NCBI GenBank assembly: GCA_963680875.1
Contig: OY804579.1
Coordinates: forward strand, 53,458,036-53,522,035
DNA: 64,000 nucleotides
Reading direction: 5' to 3'
From: Bathymodiolus brooksi
Lineage: Eukaryota > Mollusca > Bivalvia > Mytilida > Modiolidae
This document shows positions 34,133 to 46,633 of this stretch, piece after piece. A program made the position numbers and the translations under genes. Numbering within the stretch: position 1 is the stretch's first letter; each line of letters opens with the position of its first letter. Under the pieces are notes generated by a model. The model did no database searches and was not told the origin of the DNA. It saw only the letters and a program-made list of their open reading frames with translations.

Positions 34133-35050
34133 TAAGTTTAACACATTATCATATCCATCATTACTTAAATGGGTGAAAATTGAAGCATGTGATAATTATG
34201 TCCTAGATCAACTACAAGTTGAGTTGAACATTTTATATGAGCAATGTTTGAATAGTATATTAAACTACAGGCAAAATTCAATAAAGCGTTTCCAGGATAA
34301 AACATGCTGACAAGAATTCAGGAGAGCAAATACCTACCTATTGTAAAGGAATTTAGTTTGATATCTGTACATAATGTAGCTTAATTTATCTGTGGAGGTT
34401 ATATTATAGATTAGACTACACACAAATCTTTTGTCAATAGTTATGAACCACAGACGGCTTAATTGGTATTGAAATTTTTGATTTATCAAGTAACTGTGTA
34501 TTTCAGCGACTTATAGTAATTTATTTATAACATAGAATTTTCCTCATCTTTACGTTGGTTATGAATTACGAAATATTTACGTATGAATAAAAATTTGTTT
34601 TTAGATTTAATATTCGTAATTACGTATGTAACAACGCAGCGCCAATAAGGTTGAAGTATCTAGTTACTTAGTAACTTTGTATATCTTTTGACCGGTGTTT
34701 TACGTTTGCGCTATTTGGCACATCATTTCCGCTTTTATATTTTTACGTTTGCGCTTTTTTTTATATATCATTTGCGCTTATTTATTTTGACTCATTTGCG
34801 CGTACCTCTTCCGTCCGCCAAATGTATTGTTACATTTGTTTCCCCCTGCTCACCAAGGGGAGGTGGAAGTAGGATTTTGAGCAGGTTAAAATCCGAGTTA
34901 AAAACACTACTAAGTTCTATATGCTGTAGCACTAAAAATGTCCAATAAAAATCACTAAAAACTGGCACTATTTCGATAACCAAGTGACCGTACATACCCT
35001 GATCTGTCTATTTCACCAGACAGCAGCTTATTATACTGTCTCATCAGAAA
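34130..35050. other. Non-coding interval left of MULE remnant (copy 2)
   Basis: Counterpart of 2085-3005, with the same palindrome and GTTTGCGC-type motifs. Confidence 0.35.
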
Positions 35051-35677
35051 CTAATACTTCTCCCGCTCTGTGCGTCTTGTAAGAGTCTGTTTATCACTTC
35101 CTCTCATTTTTACATAGCTAACAGACTGAAGTTTCTGCACAACATCCATGAAAACAAAAATTGTTGGATGGGGAGAATACAATTTGTTCGTTCAGATGTG
35201 CATGGTAGGATTCAGCGGCATTGTTCGTCATTTTTTCATCGGAGGGAATCTCTGCCCACATAGAAGGTGGAAACTTCGAATCATTAGTTACGTAGTTTTC
35301 CACAAAATAATCTGCGAATTTAATGCACTTTTCATCATTTGGTGCTACAGACATCAGGTCTACGAAAATATCTTCTACTTCTACCGCATCGACAAAGTGT
35401 AGTCCAAAAAAACATTTCAATCACTTCCCTAATTGGCTTTCTGCATTTTTATACTCATTACTTAATCCTACAGATTGTATTTTGCGCCACCACGCTTGTG
35501 CTAAATGAAAGCGGCAACATTTAAGCTGTGCATGCGGAAAAATTTCTTTAAGAACATTATGCATAGCCTGCTCAAAGTCAACATGTATGATAGATGGTTT
35601 CAGCCGCAAATTCCTTTCAGTACAAATAGTTAACAGATCATTCCAGACACTTCTGTATTTGTCTTCAGATTTTCATT
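35051..35677 (-). pseudogene. Decayed MULE transposase fragment (copy 2)
   Basis: Same in-frame TGA and same apparent frameshift as the copy at 3006-3632. The decay therefore happened before the 32-kb duplication. Confidence 0.75.
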
Positions 35678-36526
35678 TCATTTCAAATATTTTATTGATA
35701 AATCAATAGGATTGGATAACAGGCTATGCCTATACAAATCCTCTCCAACAACAAGATGGAACAATTAGAAAACAATTTACATAAGACATAGAGCAATCTA
35801 CCCATCATGTATACATGCAATTCATCTTAATTACCAAGCATAAACACGTGTATATTAATAGCAGAATCATACAAAAAAGCAAAAGAATTTTTCCCTTTCT
35901 TTCCCTTCTTCCCTTTCTTTCTTTTTTCCCCTTTTTCTTCTCTTTTCCCTTGTTAATAGGTATGATATAATTTGGAATAGCCAACTCATGGCTTTATATT
36001 TAGGCTATTATTATTTATAATATTAATGATGAAGAATTGGCATAGCATGATGGATAGATTGAACTTACATTTAACACACAATATATATACAACATGTAAA
36101 CTGAAATTATGAAATCAAAATCACTAATTAAGTGAGGACCACCATATCAATATGAATTAACTCTTTTTTCAGTATATATATTTATAATTGAATAAAGGGA
36201 ATTTGGGAGAGATGGAGGAAGAAGAGACAAATAAGTGAATAAGGGGGGAAATATCTAAACAAAATAGTGATTGAGATAGGCAAGTACAAATTGGGAAAAG
36301 GGGGGAGGGGGAAGGGAGATCTGAATAATTGAAAGATTTACAGCTATTAATTAAACTGAAAAAAAAAGATTTGGAGCTATATATGGGAAGACTTTTCAAT
36401 GTTATATAACCAAATACAGAGAAAAGGAAAATTTATTGAATCATGTGAATCTTCTACTACCAGTAATGAAATGGTGAACAGCATCGAATATCTCAGTATT
36501 CTCCTCTACAGTAAGGATTGGTGAGC
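35678..36526. other. Repeat-like block, possible LINE 3' end (copy 2)
   Basis: Counterpart of 3633-4480, with one more A in the run near 36,360. That A opens a 76-codon minus-strand frame which is broken differently in copy 1, so the frame is not conserved coding sequence. Confidence 0.35.
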
Positions 36527-36635
36527 CTTTCAATAATATATCCAAGTTTAAAACAACTTGAAACTTTCTTAGAGAATTAAACAGTTGTATTCTGTGTCTT
36601 ATGAACTATGCATAACCCCCGATAGACATACGTAC

Positions 36636-36861
36636 TTGCATCCCTTGTTCTCTCCATACTGATAGGACTGTAAGGACTCGATCCAACATCATTGAAGGCA
36701 TTCATTTTGACTTCATACTGCATCCATTCCTCTAGTTTAGTTAAGGTGTAACTTTCACTATCTGTGTCCAAGATAACCTCGTGGAAATCGGTCTCATCTT
36801 TACGTTTGAACAGCATTTTATATCCACGTGGATATCCATTCCAGTTCAATTGGGAGAGAGG
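36636..36861 (-). CDS. sdk: Sidekick exon 7 of block, copy 2 (FN3-6, C-terminal part)
   Basis: Same exon, splice sites and phases (0 in, 1 out) as 4590-4815, with no difference seen. Its phase 1 donor is compatible with the phase 1 acceptor of copy 1 exon 1 (14587), the next Sidekick exon downstream on the minus strand in this window. Confidence 0.87.
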
Positions 36862-36914
36862 CTGAAGAACAAATTATGTTGAAATTGTAAATAGATTTAA
36901 AATAAAATGATCTA

Positions 36915-37091
36915 CAGTGAAATCTGTCTAAATCGACTTTGCTTGGGCCCAATCTTTTGTGTTTGAAATAAACAGGTGTTCGGTTTATACAGGTTAAATT
37001 AACAAAGATTTCCTGCATTGGGACTTTATCTATAGTTAGGTTTATGCAGGATTCTGGGTTATTCAAGGTTCAGTTTAGCCAGGTTTCACTG
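36915..37091. mobile_element. pogo/Tigger-type MITE (copy 2)
   Basis: Counterpart of 4869-5045 with the same TA flanks. Confidence 0.8.
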
Positions 37092-37378
37092 TACCATGTA
37101 TATATGTAGGATTATTTTAGTTTTCCACATGATTAACCTTTTTTATGCTAAAGACAAATGTAAAAAAAAAAAATTGTTTACAGCAGATTATCTTTTGAAC
37201 AACCATTCTAGGCAATCTTTTTGCCTACAATGAATAATACACAACCCTTTCCCCATTAAACAATTTTTTTAAACTATTTTGTACTTTCCACATAAAAAGT
37301 GAAAACATTAATAATGGGTTTTTTTGTGCACCAATTAATTACCACTTCTTATGTTTAATCAGAAATACATATACTCAC

Positions 37379-37740
37379 AGCCCAGCTAATTCTCAAAGCA
37401 GTAGAATTGATAGCACGAACAGTGACATTGTCTGGAGGAACGTTCGGTGGGGCCTGCGCAGTCTGGAACTTCCTACTAGGAGCACTGTAATTACTTGGTC
37501 CCACAATGTTAACAGCAGTGATACGTAACCTATAATTGGTGAAAGGTCTCAGATTAGGTACCAGAATTGTCCTTGCATCAGGATCGGAAATCTCGTAAAC
37601 AGGGACCCAGGTTGAATTGTTGTCAATCTGTCCTTCAATTTTCCATAATGTGATAGATGTTTTACCATCAAATCCCAGAAGAAATTGGAGTAGGGTAGAT
37701 CTAGCTTGAATATCTGATATTCCAAGATTGTATGGTCTCT
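37379..37740 (-). CDS. sdk: Sidekick exon 6 of block, copy 2 (FN3-5 and start of FN3-6)
   Basis: Same reading frame and splice sites as 5333-5694: phase 1 in, phase 0 out, 362 nt. The diagnostic GFDGKTSITLWKIEGQ and VNIVGPSNYSAPSRKFQT phrases are intact. Confidence 0.92.
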
Positions 37741-38179
37741 CTGAAATGAAATACAATTCACATTTTGAAATGAATGTCAATAAATTAATCTATGCCTTTC
37801 ATGCTTGGAAACATCATGAAAATTCTTTTACAATGTTTTCTTTGGAATTTTATCACATGTTTTGAATTCATTTTTTTCCCTTGTGTCATTTTTTTATGGA
37901 CTGACAGAAAATTAGAAATCTGGTAACACATGAAATTTTGGTTTTGGCATACTGCTCATTACTACAGACTTTTATTCTTCAATGGACATTTAATTTTCAT
38001 GATTTTGTTTAAAAATATAAAAGAAATCACAGAACACATATGAGCAATCACACTAAAATTTCTATGAAAATCTACCTTGTTTTACAGCTCAGATTCAATA
38101 ACATTTATTCAATCTTTCAGTTTGCCAAGAATAGACTGTGATCATATAACATATATTGCATACAAAACTGAAGTTATTG

Positions 38180-38246
38180 TATGATGCCACAATATAGCTG
38201 AAATACTGCTGAAGTTGGCATTAAACACCAATCAATCAATCAATCA
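38180..38246 (+). mobile_element. SINE 3'-end fragment (copy 2)
   Basis: Counterpart of 6134-6200 with the same AATC tail. Confidence 0.75.
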
Positions 38247-38327
38247 TATCAGAACTGTCTTGTAGATATCATTTTATGTGAATCTACTTCCTGTAATATC
38301 AATGCATTAATAAAAATTCAGACTGGA

Positions 38328-40046
38328 TTATGTTTATGGTGTTTAACGCCACTTTCATCAATATTTCAGTTATATCGTCAGTGCCTGAAATGAGGGCCAG
38401 TAAAATATTAGAGTCACTGGCCCAAATGGCATAATGGTGGCCCATACATTTTGTGACATTTTTTTATGAAAAAAAGACATCAGATATCAATATATAAACA
38501 GTTTTCAGGTTAATTGTTTTTTTATCAGTAACATTAAAATTCATTCTTTCACTAGTCTCACAGGGGTTGGGGCTCTTCAAGGTAATTTTGGTACAGTAAC
38601 GGGCATGCAGCTGAAATTGCGAAAACACCCCAATGTATATATTGCTATCAAATGAAACCTGAATTTACTTGTTATAACCTTTTCGACAACCATGACCCCA
38701 TTGGCTAGGGTGGTCTCAAGAAACGATGCTAGTCTGTTGGATGGGGACAATAAAAGGCTGGTTTGTGTAAGGGGAGATCAATGCCATGATCACATTAAAG
38801 ACATCCGGAAAAGAGTAGACTAATGCCACTACAAGGACCGCTCTTGCACTCCCCAAAGTGAAGAGTGACATCACTTGCTTCAATCCACTATGAAGAAATG
38901 ATTTTAAAGTAAAATAACCTCTCAGTTCAGGGTAATGTCAGTTGGTTATTCATTCCAAACAAGTATCTCACTTTGTTGAAATAACAAACGGTGCTGTCAT
39001 TTTCTGTTATATAAACAACTGTTAACTTTTCCTGTTATTCTTTAATTTGTAAACAAAAGTTCTGGTTCCAAAAAAGAAAACACTCCCATTTGTCATTAAA
39101 ATGTAGCCGTGTACGTATAGAGATGAACTATGAAAAGTTTAAAAGAAGTGACAGGCCAGATCGTTTCTGTAGTTTGACATTACTGTCAACGATTTTCTCT
39201 CTGTTGTTGGGGAAAAGTTTTTCAATGATTACCTAAGGATTGACACAAAAAAGTTTCTGATTTCTGTAAAATGAAATTCTTACATGTACATTTTGCAGCA
39301 GAGTGAATGAATAAATTTCGGAACCGTGGAAGATACCAGATCGCAAACATTATAAGTTGACAGAATTCTCTTTATTGTTCACAGCTTTCCACTTTGTGCG
39401 TGAAATTTAACAATTTTAATAATTAAATCATAAAGAAAGAAAAAAAACACGTTTCTTTTCTAATATTTAGTGAATACTTATGTATTACATGAAAACGTGT
39501 AGGAAACGTGTATTGATTGGCTCCATAAAAATAAATAATTGGGGAGAACAGTAAATTACATTAGCTGTGTATTCATTGGCTACAAAAATGTATTTGGACC
39601 AATCGTTGTGCTCGCAACAAACCGTTTTCGACTAGAACAGAAGAGTTATCTACCGTTGAAGTTAGTTTATGTCCGGTTTCGGTAAAACAACAATTTTTAA
39701 CGGTCTTTTAGGCAATCGCCCAGACGTTTTTTGTTGGGCCAGTTACTACCTAATTTGGAGCAGCTTTTGGTCGTCCGAATAAGATATTAGTCGCATTTGG
39801 CGAATGGGCGACCGTCCATTTCAGGCACTGTATCGTGGCAGTCCATTTTATTGGTGGAGGAAACCGGAGTACCTGGAGAAAACCACCGTCCTGTCGTAAG
39901 TCACTGACAACTTTATCACATAATGTTGTATCGAGTACACCTCGCCATGAACAGGGTTTGAACTCACAACTTTAGTGGTGATAGGTCCTGATAGCACATG
40001 TAGTTGTAAATCCAACTACCATACGATCACGACCATGATTGCCCTG
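38328..40046 (-). mobile_element. tRNA-derived SINE split by nested element (copy 2)
   Basis: Counterpart of 6282-8000, with the same 14-bp target duplication on both sides. Confidence 0.85.
38379..39830. mobile_element. 1452-bp TIR element nested in SINE (copy 2)
   Basis: Counterpart of 6333-7784. Three of the substitutions between the 32-kb copies fall here (for example CATCCGG in place of CATCTGG). Confidence 0.82.
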
Positions 40047-40085
40047 AAATTCAGACTGGAATAATTTTAGATTGATTGTACTGAC

Positions 40086-40277
40086 CAGGAGGAACACCTG
40101 ATTCAAAGTCTGCTGATGACATCTTTCCAGGTCCTTTGCTTGTTTTACCATAGATATAGATAGTATACTTTGTAGTAGGATCAAGGTCTCTCACTGTGTA
40201 AGTCAGGGTTGTATTATTTAAATTTATATCATTTCTACTGGCAGTCTGACTCTTTTTCTCCCATAATAATGTATAAC
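40086..40277 (-). CDS. sdk: Sidekick exon 5 of block, copy 2 (FN3-4, second part)
   Basis: Same as 8040-8231: phase 1 in and out, 64 codons, intact. Confidence 0.9.
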
Positions 40278-40333
40278 CTGCAAGAGAATAATTGTTTCAT
40301 AGGATTGTGTAGAATACAAAAATGTTTTCTTAA

Positions 40334-40467
40334 TAGTCAAACCTGTATTAAAATGGCCTTATAAGACAGGTGACCTCTTAAAAGAGGTTTCACATGAAAT
40401 TTTGTTACAGGACAAGGAAAATGTGACCTTTTAATACAAGAGGTGTCTGCATTGGCAGGTTTGACTG
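40334..40467. mobile_element. Short pogo-like MITE (copy 2)
   Basis: Counterpart of 8288-8421. Confidence 0.65.
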
Positions 40468-40469
40468 TA

Positions 40470-41014
40470 GAGTCAAACTTGATTTAAGCAGCCACTTAAG
40501 GGCCGGCAAAAACTGGCTGCTTAATAAAGGTGACCTGTAATTCAAGGTTCACAATTTTTTAAGTATTACAAATATTCCAGAATTAAAACTTCTCTCTTCC
40601 GATCGTTTGCTTTCATAATCGTCAAGAACTTCACTTTTCCTTTTAATAATCTGTTGGATTTGCTTTCTTCCAACGCCCATTATCTGTGATCGTTGATTGC
40701 CAAGTTCTAGCCTGGGGTTATTCTGTTGACATATAAACTATGACAGGGGAGATAATTTGCCACATGATCAAATAAGATGTCACGTGACTGAAGCAAAAAT
40801 CAATACTGTGTTAATCACGAATGCTATCCGCAAGCGACAAAAAATATATATTTGTGACCGTTAAAATAGGTATTTTAACATTATTGGGCCGCGTAACGGA
40901 AGTGACTGTTAATTTAAGTTAATTTATTACATAAAAATCCAAGGGGGCCCTGGCAGTGACCGGAAAAGAGAGGTGACCGTTTATTTCAAGTGACCATTAG
41001 GGAAAGTTTGACTG
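40470..41014. mobile_element. pogo/Tigger-like deleted element (copy 2)
   Basis: Counterpart of 8424-8968. Copy 2 reads GGGCCGGC where copy 1 reads GGGCTGGC; the related element at 11,835 also has GGGCCGGC, so copy 2 holds the ancestral base. Confidence 0.8.
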
Positions 41015-41016
41015 TA

Positions 41017-41604
41017 TTTACATAATAAAAAAAAGTTTTTAAAACAACATGTTTGTTAAAGATAGCAGTATGCTGTAATATGGACATTTTCTTGCTTCAT
41101 TGCTTAAAACATAATTATATAAATAAACGTACATTGTTTAAAAGTATATAAATCATTTGTATGAACTTTTAAAAACAGGAAGACAAGCGAGTCTTTTACT
41201 GACAATGTACATATATCGTGTTTATCAATCTGTGACAGTCCTCACCAATGAGTACTGGTCCTCCGGCCCAAGACCAGTAAAACTTTGTTTGGACCAATAC
41301 ATTTTTATTTAGAACTATATAAAAATAAATTCTAGAATCTGATTCAGATCAGACTAGGTACTAAAACCCGCCTAAAATGGTCTTTGGTACCTTCTGATTT
41401 TAAAGAGTGTTGTAAATTCTAATAAAAAGTACCACCTGTAAATAGTGAAGTACTGGTACACTTTAAAAATATTGAAAGCCCTGTTGAAATATATGAGTAC
41501 ACACAAGAAGAACAGAAGGTCAATTTACAAATAGGCTGTCTTCAAATTTTCCACTTTTTTCAAGATATATCAAAATAAATATAGTGAAAAATATATATAC
41601 ATAC
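41017..41604. other. Sidekick intron sequence (copy 2)
   Basis: Counterpart of 8971-9558. Nothing recognised. Confidence 0.5.
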
Positions 41605-41703
41605 CAGTAAGGATACCATTAATTTCTGTAGGAGGTTGCCACATGACTTTAACAGATGTATCAAATATGTCATTGAATGACAGACTAGCTACTTCTCCAG
41701 GAA
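41605..41703 (-). CDS. sdk: Sidekick exon 4 of block, copy 2 (FN3-4, first part)
   Basis: Same as 9559-9657: phase 1 in and out, 33 codons, intact. Confidence 0.91.
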
Positions 41704-41759
41704 CTGAAACAAAAACATGATGTTCAGAAGTGCTGAGATAAACAGAACCAAAATACAGG

Positions 41760-42033
41760 GGGTTAGGGGTTAGGTTTATGGTGTTTAATGCCACTTTCAA
41801 CAATATTTCAGTTACATTGTGGCCATCAGTTTTATTGGTGGAGGAAACCAGAGTACACGGAGAAAACAATTGACCTGCCGTAAGTCAATGATAAACTTAA
41901 TGTATCACATAATGTTGTATCGAGTACACCTCACCTGAGTGGGATTCAAACTCACAATGTTAGTGGTGATAGGCACTGATTGCATAGGTAGGTGTTAATT
42001 CAATACCATACGATCATGACCACGACAGCCCCT
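41760..42033 (-). mobile_element. tRNA-derived SINE (copy 2)
   Basis: Counterpart of 9714-9987 with the same 15-bp target duplication. Confidence 0.9.
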
Positions 42034-42309
42034 GAACCAAAATACAGGAATAGTCTTTAAATTTAAAAGATCATACACCAGTAGATCACCAATAGGGGAA
42101 AATCTCATCAATCTACTCAAACATTGCATAAACTTTTGTTGTTATTTGAAATACATGTATTCTTTTGATGATTGATAATGAAAGCAAAATTTTCTGTAAT
42201 TTAAATATCATTTTTAATTTTCTAAACAAAAACAAAAAGATAAATGTATATAATTATCTTGTTTCTCATTACCAGAGACGGTAGGTATATACAGTTGTTG
42301 CTACACATA

Positions 42310-42498
42310 GGTTTGGGTTAGATTAAGTTTATGGTGTTTAACTCCACTTTCAACAATATTTCATTTAACTCCACTTTCAACAATATTTCAATTATATCGT
42401 GGCAGTCAGTTTTATTGGTGGAGGAAACTGGAGAACACTGAGAAAAGCACTGACCTGTCGCAAGTCACTGACAAACTTTATCACATAATATTGTATCA
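42310..42498 (-). mobile_element. 5'-truncated SINE (copy 2)
   Basis: Counterpart of 10264-10452. One substitution (CCTGTCGCAAG here, CCTGTTGCAAG in copy 1) creates a small open-frame difference of no coding meaning. Confidence 0.87.
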
Positions 42499-42558
42499 GT
42501 TGCTACACATAATAGTTATCATTGACAGTAAGATACAAACTTTAGATTTAATACTAAC

Positions 42559-43173
42559 CATCCTCCTCTGTCTTTATATGAAGAGGGATACTAGCTGGTC
42601 CTTGACCTTGACTTGTGTAACATGTCACTGTAATTGTGTACTCTGTAAATTTATGTAGATTGTACAGGTAAGCATTTTGGTAATTATATGGATCGTTGGG
42701 ATCAGGAGGAATGGTCTTCTCTTCTTGTATATTTCCTGGTCCTTTTGCCAGAATTCTGTATCCCAGGTTGACCCCATTTATCTTTGAAGCATCTGGTGGA
42801 AGCCAGATAATTTTAATGGCAGTTGAATTAACCGATGTTATGTTGACTTTCGTCGGCGGTGCTCCAGGTATTCCTTCACGTGTACGTATGAACATACTGT
42901 CGCTATAAACTCCAACCCCTTTGTTATTGAATGCTGCAATCTTAATTTCATACTCTGTAAACACAATTAGACCGGTAAGCTCAAAGGATGTAGTTGGCCA
43001 TGCACTAGTGTTTCTTTCCAAAAATGGACTTATGTATCCCTTTAGACGATACTTTATTCTATACCCAAGTAAATCACCATTCCATGTATCTTCTGGTGGA
43101 GCTTGCCAGTTCAGCATTATTGATGAATTGGACCTTGGACTTCCACAAAACCCTCTAGGTGCCTCTTCAGGAG
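42559..43173 (-). CDS. sdk: Sidekick exon 3 of block, copy 2 (FN3-2 and FN3-3)
   Basis: Same as 10513-11127: phase 1 in and out, 205 codons. The single difference is a TTC to TTT change in the Phe codon of RGFCG, silent at protein level. Confidence 0.93.
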
Positions 43174-43476
43174 CTGAAATATATATTTCTTTTGAAAGAA
43201 GCATACTCAGCTGTTTAATCAAATTCAATTTTTAACTTAACATTATTGTATAAGTAAAAGCCTTCTTATTTATACTGACTACCCAGATAAAGAAAACAAC
43301 TTTCAATATTTTGACCAATAAACTAAACTTTCAACTTAATACACCTGAAAATCATGAAGGCATTGAATTGAAGATGTTTAGTGAATTGAATTATTCAAAC
43401 CTTTTCTTCATTTCACCTGTATCATATTGAGAACAAAGAGTTCATATTGAATTAAATTACATTGATTAACATACTA

Positions 43477-43639
43477 CAGTTAAACCTGTATATAAAGGAC
43501 ATTCAAGGGAACCTGAAAATGTTGTCTTTATGAGCAGTTGGCCTTTATATACAGGTATTCCTTAATGGGGGGAAATGAGACTGCCCTTTACAGACAGTGA
43601 TTTATTATATAAAGGTGCTCTTTAAGGCAGGTTTGACTG
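43477..43639. mobile_element. pogo-like MITE (copy 2)
   Basis: Counterpart of 11431-11593. Confidence 0.7.
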
Positions 43640-43880
43640 GATATAGAAATCAGGGGTGGATCTCAATTTAATATCCACTAACATAGGCAATCTCTATGAA
43701 AGAAAATTGAAATGTTTCTTTCACTAACATACCAACCATCAAATGCTATTAATAACAAATTGTTGTAAACAGTTCAACAGTTACAAAACAGAGTACATAC
43801 ATGTGTATGTATTTTTTTTAATTATTTTCCTCCATGAATCATTTTCCCCATTATTATCAGAAAGGATTCATATGACTATA

Positions 43881-44632
43881 CAGTCAAACCTGATTTAAGC
43901 AGCCACTTAAGGGCCGGCAAAAACTGGCTGCTTAATAAAGGTGACCTGTAATTCAAGGTTCACAATTTTTTAAGTATTACAAATATTCCAGAATTAAAAC
44001 TTCTCTCTTCCGATCGTTGCTGACGTTGCTTTCATAATCGTCAAGAACTTCACTTTTCCTTTTAATAATCTGTTGGATTTGCGTTCTTCCAACGCCCATT
44101 ATCTGTGCAACATCTCGAGAACTTTTCCCACCGTCATGTAGTTTGATGGCTTCAATTCTTTCGGATAACGTTAACATCTTGCGTGACATTTTTATGACCG
44201 ACTGACAAAACAATGTTGTTTTTCTTTATTTAAAGCCTTAAATTTTACTCACCTGTTGTGAACTTACCTGTTACACCTGTTCTGGACATCTTAATTAAAT
44301 TAATCAACTTTAATTTAAACTTAATCATCGTTGATTGCCAAGTTCTAGCCTGGGGTTATTCATGATCAAATAAGATGTCACGTGACTGAAGCAAAAATCA
44401 ATACTGTGTTAATCACGAATGCTATCCGCAAACGACAAAAAAATATATTTGTGACTGTTAAAATAGGTATTTTAACATTTTTGGGACAAATTTTTCTGGC
44501 CATTGGCCGCGTAAAGGAAGTGACCGTTAATTTAAGTTAATTTATTACATAAAAATCCACAGGGGGACCTGGCAGTGACCGGAAAAGAGAGGTGACCGTT
44601 TTTTCAAGTGACCATTAGTGCAAGGTTGACTG
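43881..44632 (-). mobile_element. pogo/Tigger-like element, 752 bp (copy 2)
   Basis: Counterpart of 11835-12586 with the same TA flanks and the same short distance to the exon 2 donor. Confidence 0.82.
43977..44189 (-). pseudogene. pogo/Tigger transposase N-terminus (copy 2)
   Basis: Counterpart of 11931-12143, identical helix-turn-helix reading frame. Confidence 0.8.
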
Positions 44633-44654
44633 TATATAAAATGCTGTATCTTAC

Positions 44655-44846
44655 GCTGTTCTGGCATAAACAATGGTACAACAGGTTTGGCAGCGCTTGG
44701 TGGTCCCTCTCCTAATTTGTTAACAGAACTGACACGAAATTGGAAGTATCTGGCAGGTCGTAGATTTGGCATTACAAAGAAATGGGCAGCAGGCAGGACA
44801 TCTTGTGGGTAGGTCTCCCAACCTTCTTCTGGCCCCATGGTTAAAC
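44655..44846 (-). CDS. sdk: Sidekick exon 2 of block, copy 2 (FN3-1, second part)
   Basis: Same as 12609-12800: phase 1 in and out, 64 codons, intact. Confidence 0.88.
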
Positions 44847-44924
44847 CTATCAAAATAGAATTATTACATTTACTTTAGAACATTGGTAAATATAATATAA
44901 ATTCATATAGTAACTGATGCAATA

Positions 44925-45879
44925 CAGGCCTCGATATTAACGTTTGTCCGATACCAGTGAAAACTGATGTCGGACAAGTAGATCTTGTATCACGGTTGTC
45001 CGACGGGACAAGTGAAAAAATGACTGTCCTACCTTTTGAAGGTTATTTTCTATGATAAAAATGTGTTGCTTTGTCATTTTTACAGACACAAACTTCGTAA
45101 ATAATTATTTTAATGTGTTTAAAAATATCGGTTTCCATTGAAGTACACTATCGCGAATTATAAAGGTGAACCAAAAGATATTCCAAACATATACTTGATC
45201 CATATCTTTTCAGTGATTTGATTAAATGACAACTGGCATTAAGTAATTATAATGAAATAGAAATTGATTTGTTTATAGTGTTTCCTTCCCCTACACAATA
45301 ATTCCCTGGAAACGTAAATAAAATGTCCATCAGCATGGATCTATATCCCCTGATCTTAGAAAGTACGGATTTACAACAAGCGGCGGAGATCAATTCAACC
45401 AGAAATGTTAATGCGTCTGATGTTAATTTCCATTGAGGGACATTCAGTAACTGATTTTGACACACAATCTGCATTCAATAGATGGTGAACGACGTTCAAA
45501 GCATCCTGGATTCAATCCACATTATACGATTACCACTTAGATGAGCCTGCTATTCGAGAACCAAACTTAGAAATTGACGATTAGACACTCATACCATGAT
45601 GGCATCGTTTGATACCAATGACTTTATGACTTATGTCTAAGTGTATGTTAATTTGTTGATTAAAGATCACAATTTCTGTTAGTATTAATATTGACAGGAT
45701 GCGATAATGTTTGTGAGACAATAACCAAAACATTTTACACAAATTGCTGATAATTATTCTCTAGTTTTTGTAATTTTTAATAATTTTTTTGGACAACTAA
45801 AAGATTGAGTTGGACAAGTACTTTTTTTAGTTAGTTGTCCGAAGGGACAGGCTAAAAAATATGTTAATGTAGAGGCCTG
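44925..45879. mobile_element. 955-bp TIR element, hAT-like ends (copy 2)
   Basis: Counterpart of 12879-13833. Two substitutions differ from copy 1 (near 45,248 and 45,414). The first closes the minus-strand frame seen in copy 1. Confidence 0.7.
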
Positions 45880-46270
45880 GAATATAAATAACATGTTGCA
45901 TAAATTTTTATCTAGATATATTAACACTTAGAGGTGGGGGATATTCATGAATTAAAACACAAAATTGAATGAATAACGTAAAATTTTACAATAATATAAA
46001 CATGTATTTTTTGTAAATTATGAAATCAAAATGATAAAATTATGTTTAACTTATTAATACATGGAAACCTTAAGAGAAATAATTAAAAAATCTGTACAAA
46101 GTTCTGCTTTCTGCTTTTATTGGTTTTCATTTTAAATGGACAAGAAACACCTCTTGGGAATTTTTTTAAAGTGAGTTTTTATTTGAATATATACATGTGA
46201 GATAATTTTGAAAACTTTATATACTTTTGGCATGATACTGTACCCATACAATCAGTGTTTATCACAACTA
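45880..46270. other. Sidekick intron sequence (copy 2)
   Basis: Counterpart of 13834-14224. Nothing recognised. Confidence 0.5.
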
Positions 46271-46429
46271 TAGATGAAGATTTGATTACCGCTCAGCGCA
46301 TGGTGTACTTGATACAACTTTATGTAATAAAGTTTGTGAGTGGTTTATTCGATGAACTTCTCTTTCCTCAATCAAAAAAAAATTGACCGCCATAACATAT
46401 CTGAAATATTGTTGAAAGTTAAATAAAAT
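46271..46429 (+). mobile_element. Old diverged SINE copy (copy 2)
   Basis: Counterpart of 14225-14383. Confidence 0.65.
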
Positions 46430-46480
46430 ACTATAATCCATTGCTTTTTAATACACTGATCAGTTTTTGTTTATTCTCAC

Positions 46481-46633
46481 CTTTCTCAGGGTAGAATGTT
46501 ACCATTCTTTTCTGGAAGATAAATCTCTCTATAGGAGTGTTACCACTAGGACCTGGGTTAAACGATATATTTGCACTCTTAAGTGCTGTTTGAGGTACTG
46601 ATACGGATGTAATCACTGGCTGGAATGGCAATT
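46481..46633 (-). CDS. sdk: Sidekick exon 1 of block, copy 2 (FN3-1, first part)
   Basis: Same as 14435-14587: phase 1 in and out, 51 codons, intact. Upstream Ig-domain exons would lie past the satellite, beyond the right edge of the window. Confidence 0.88.
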
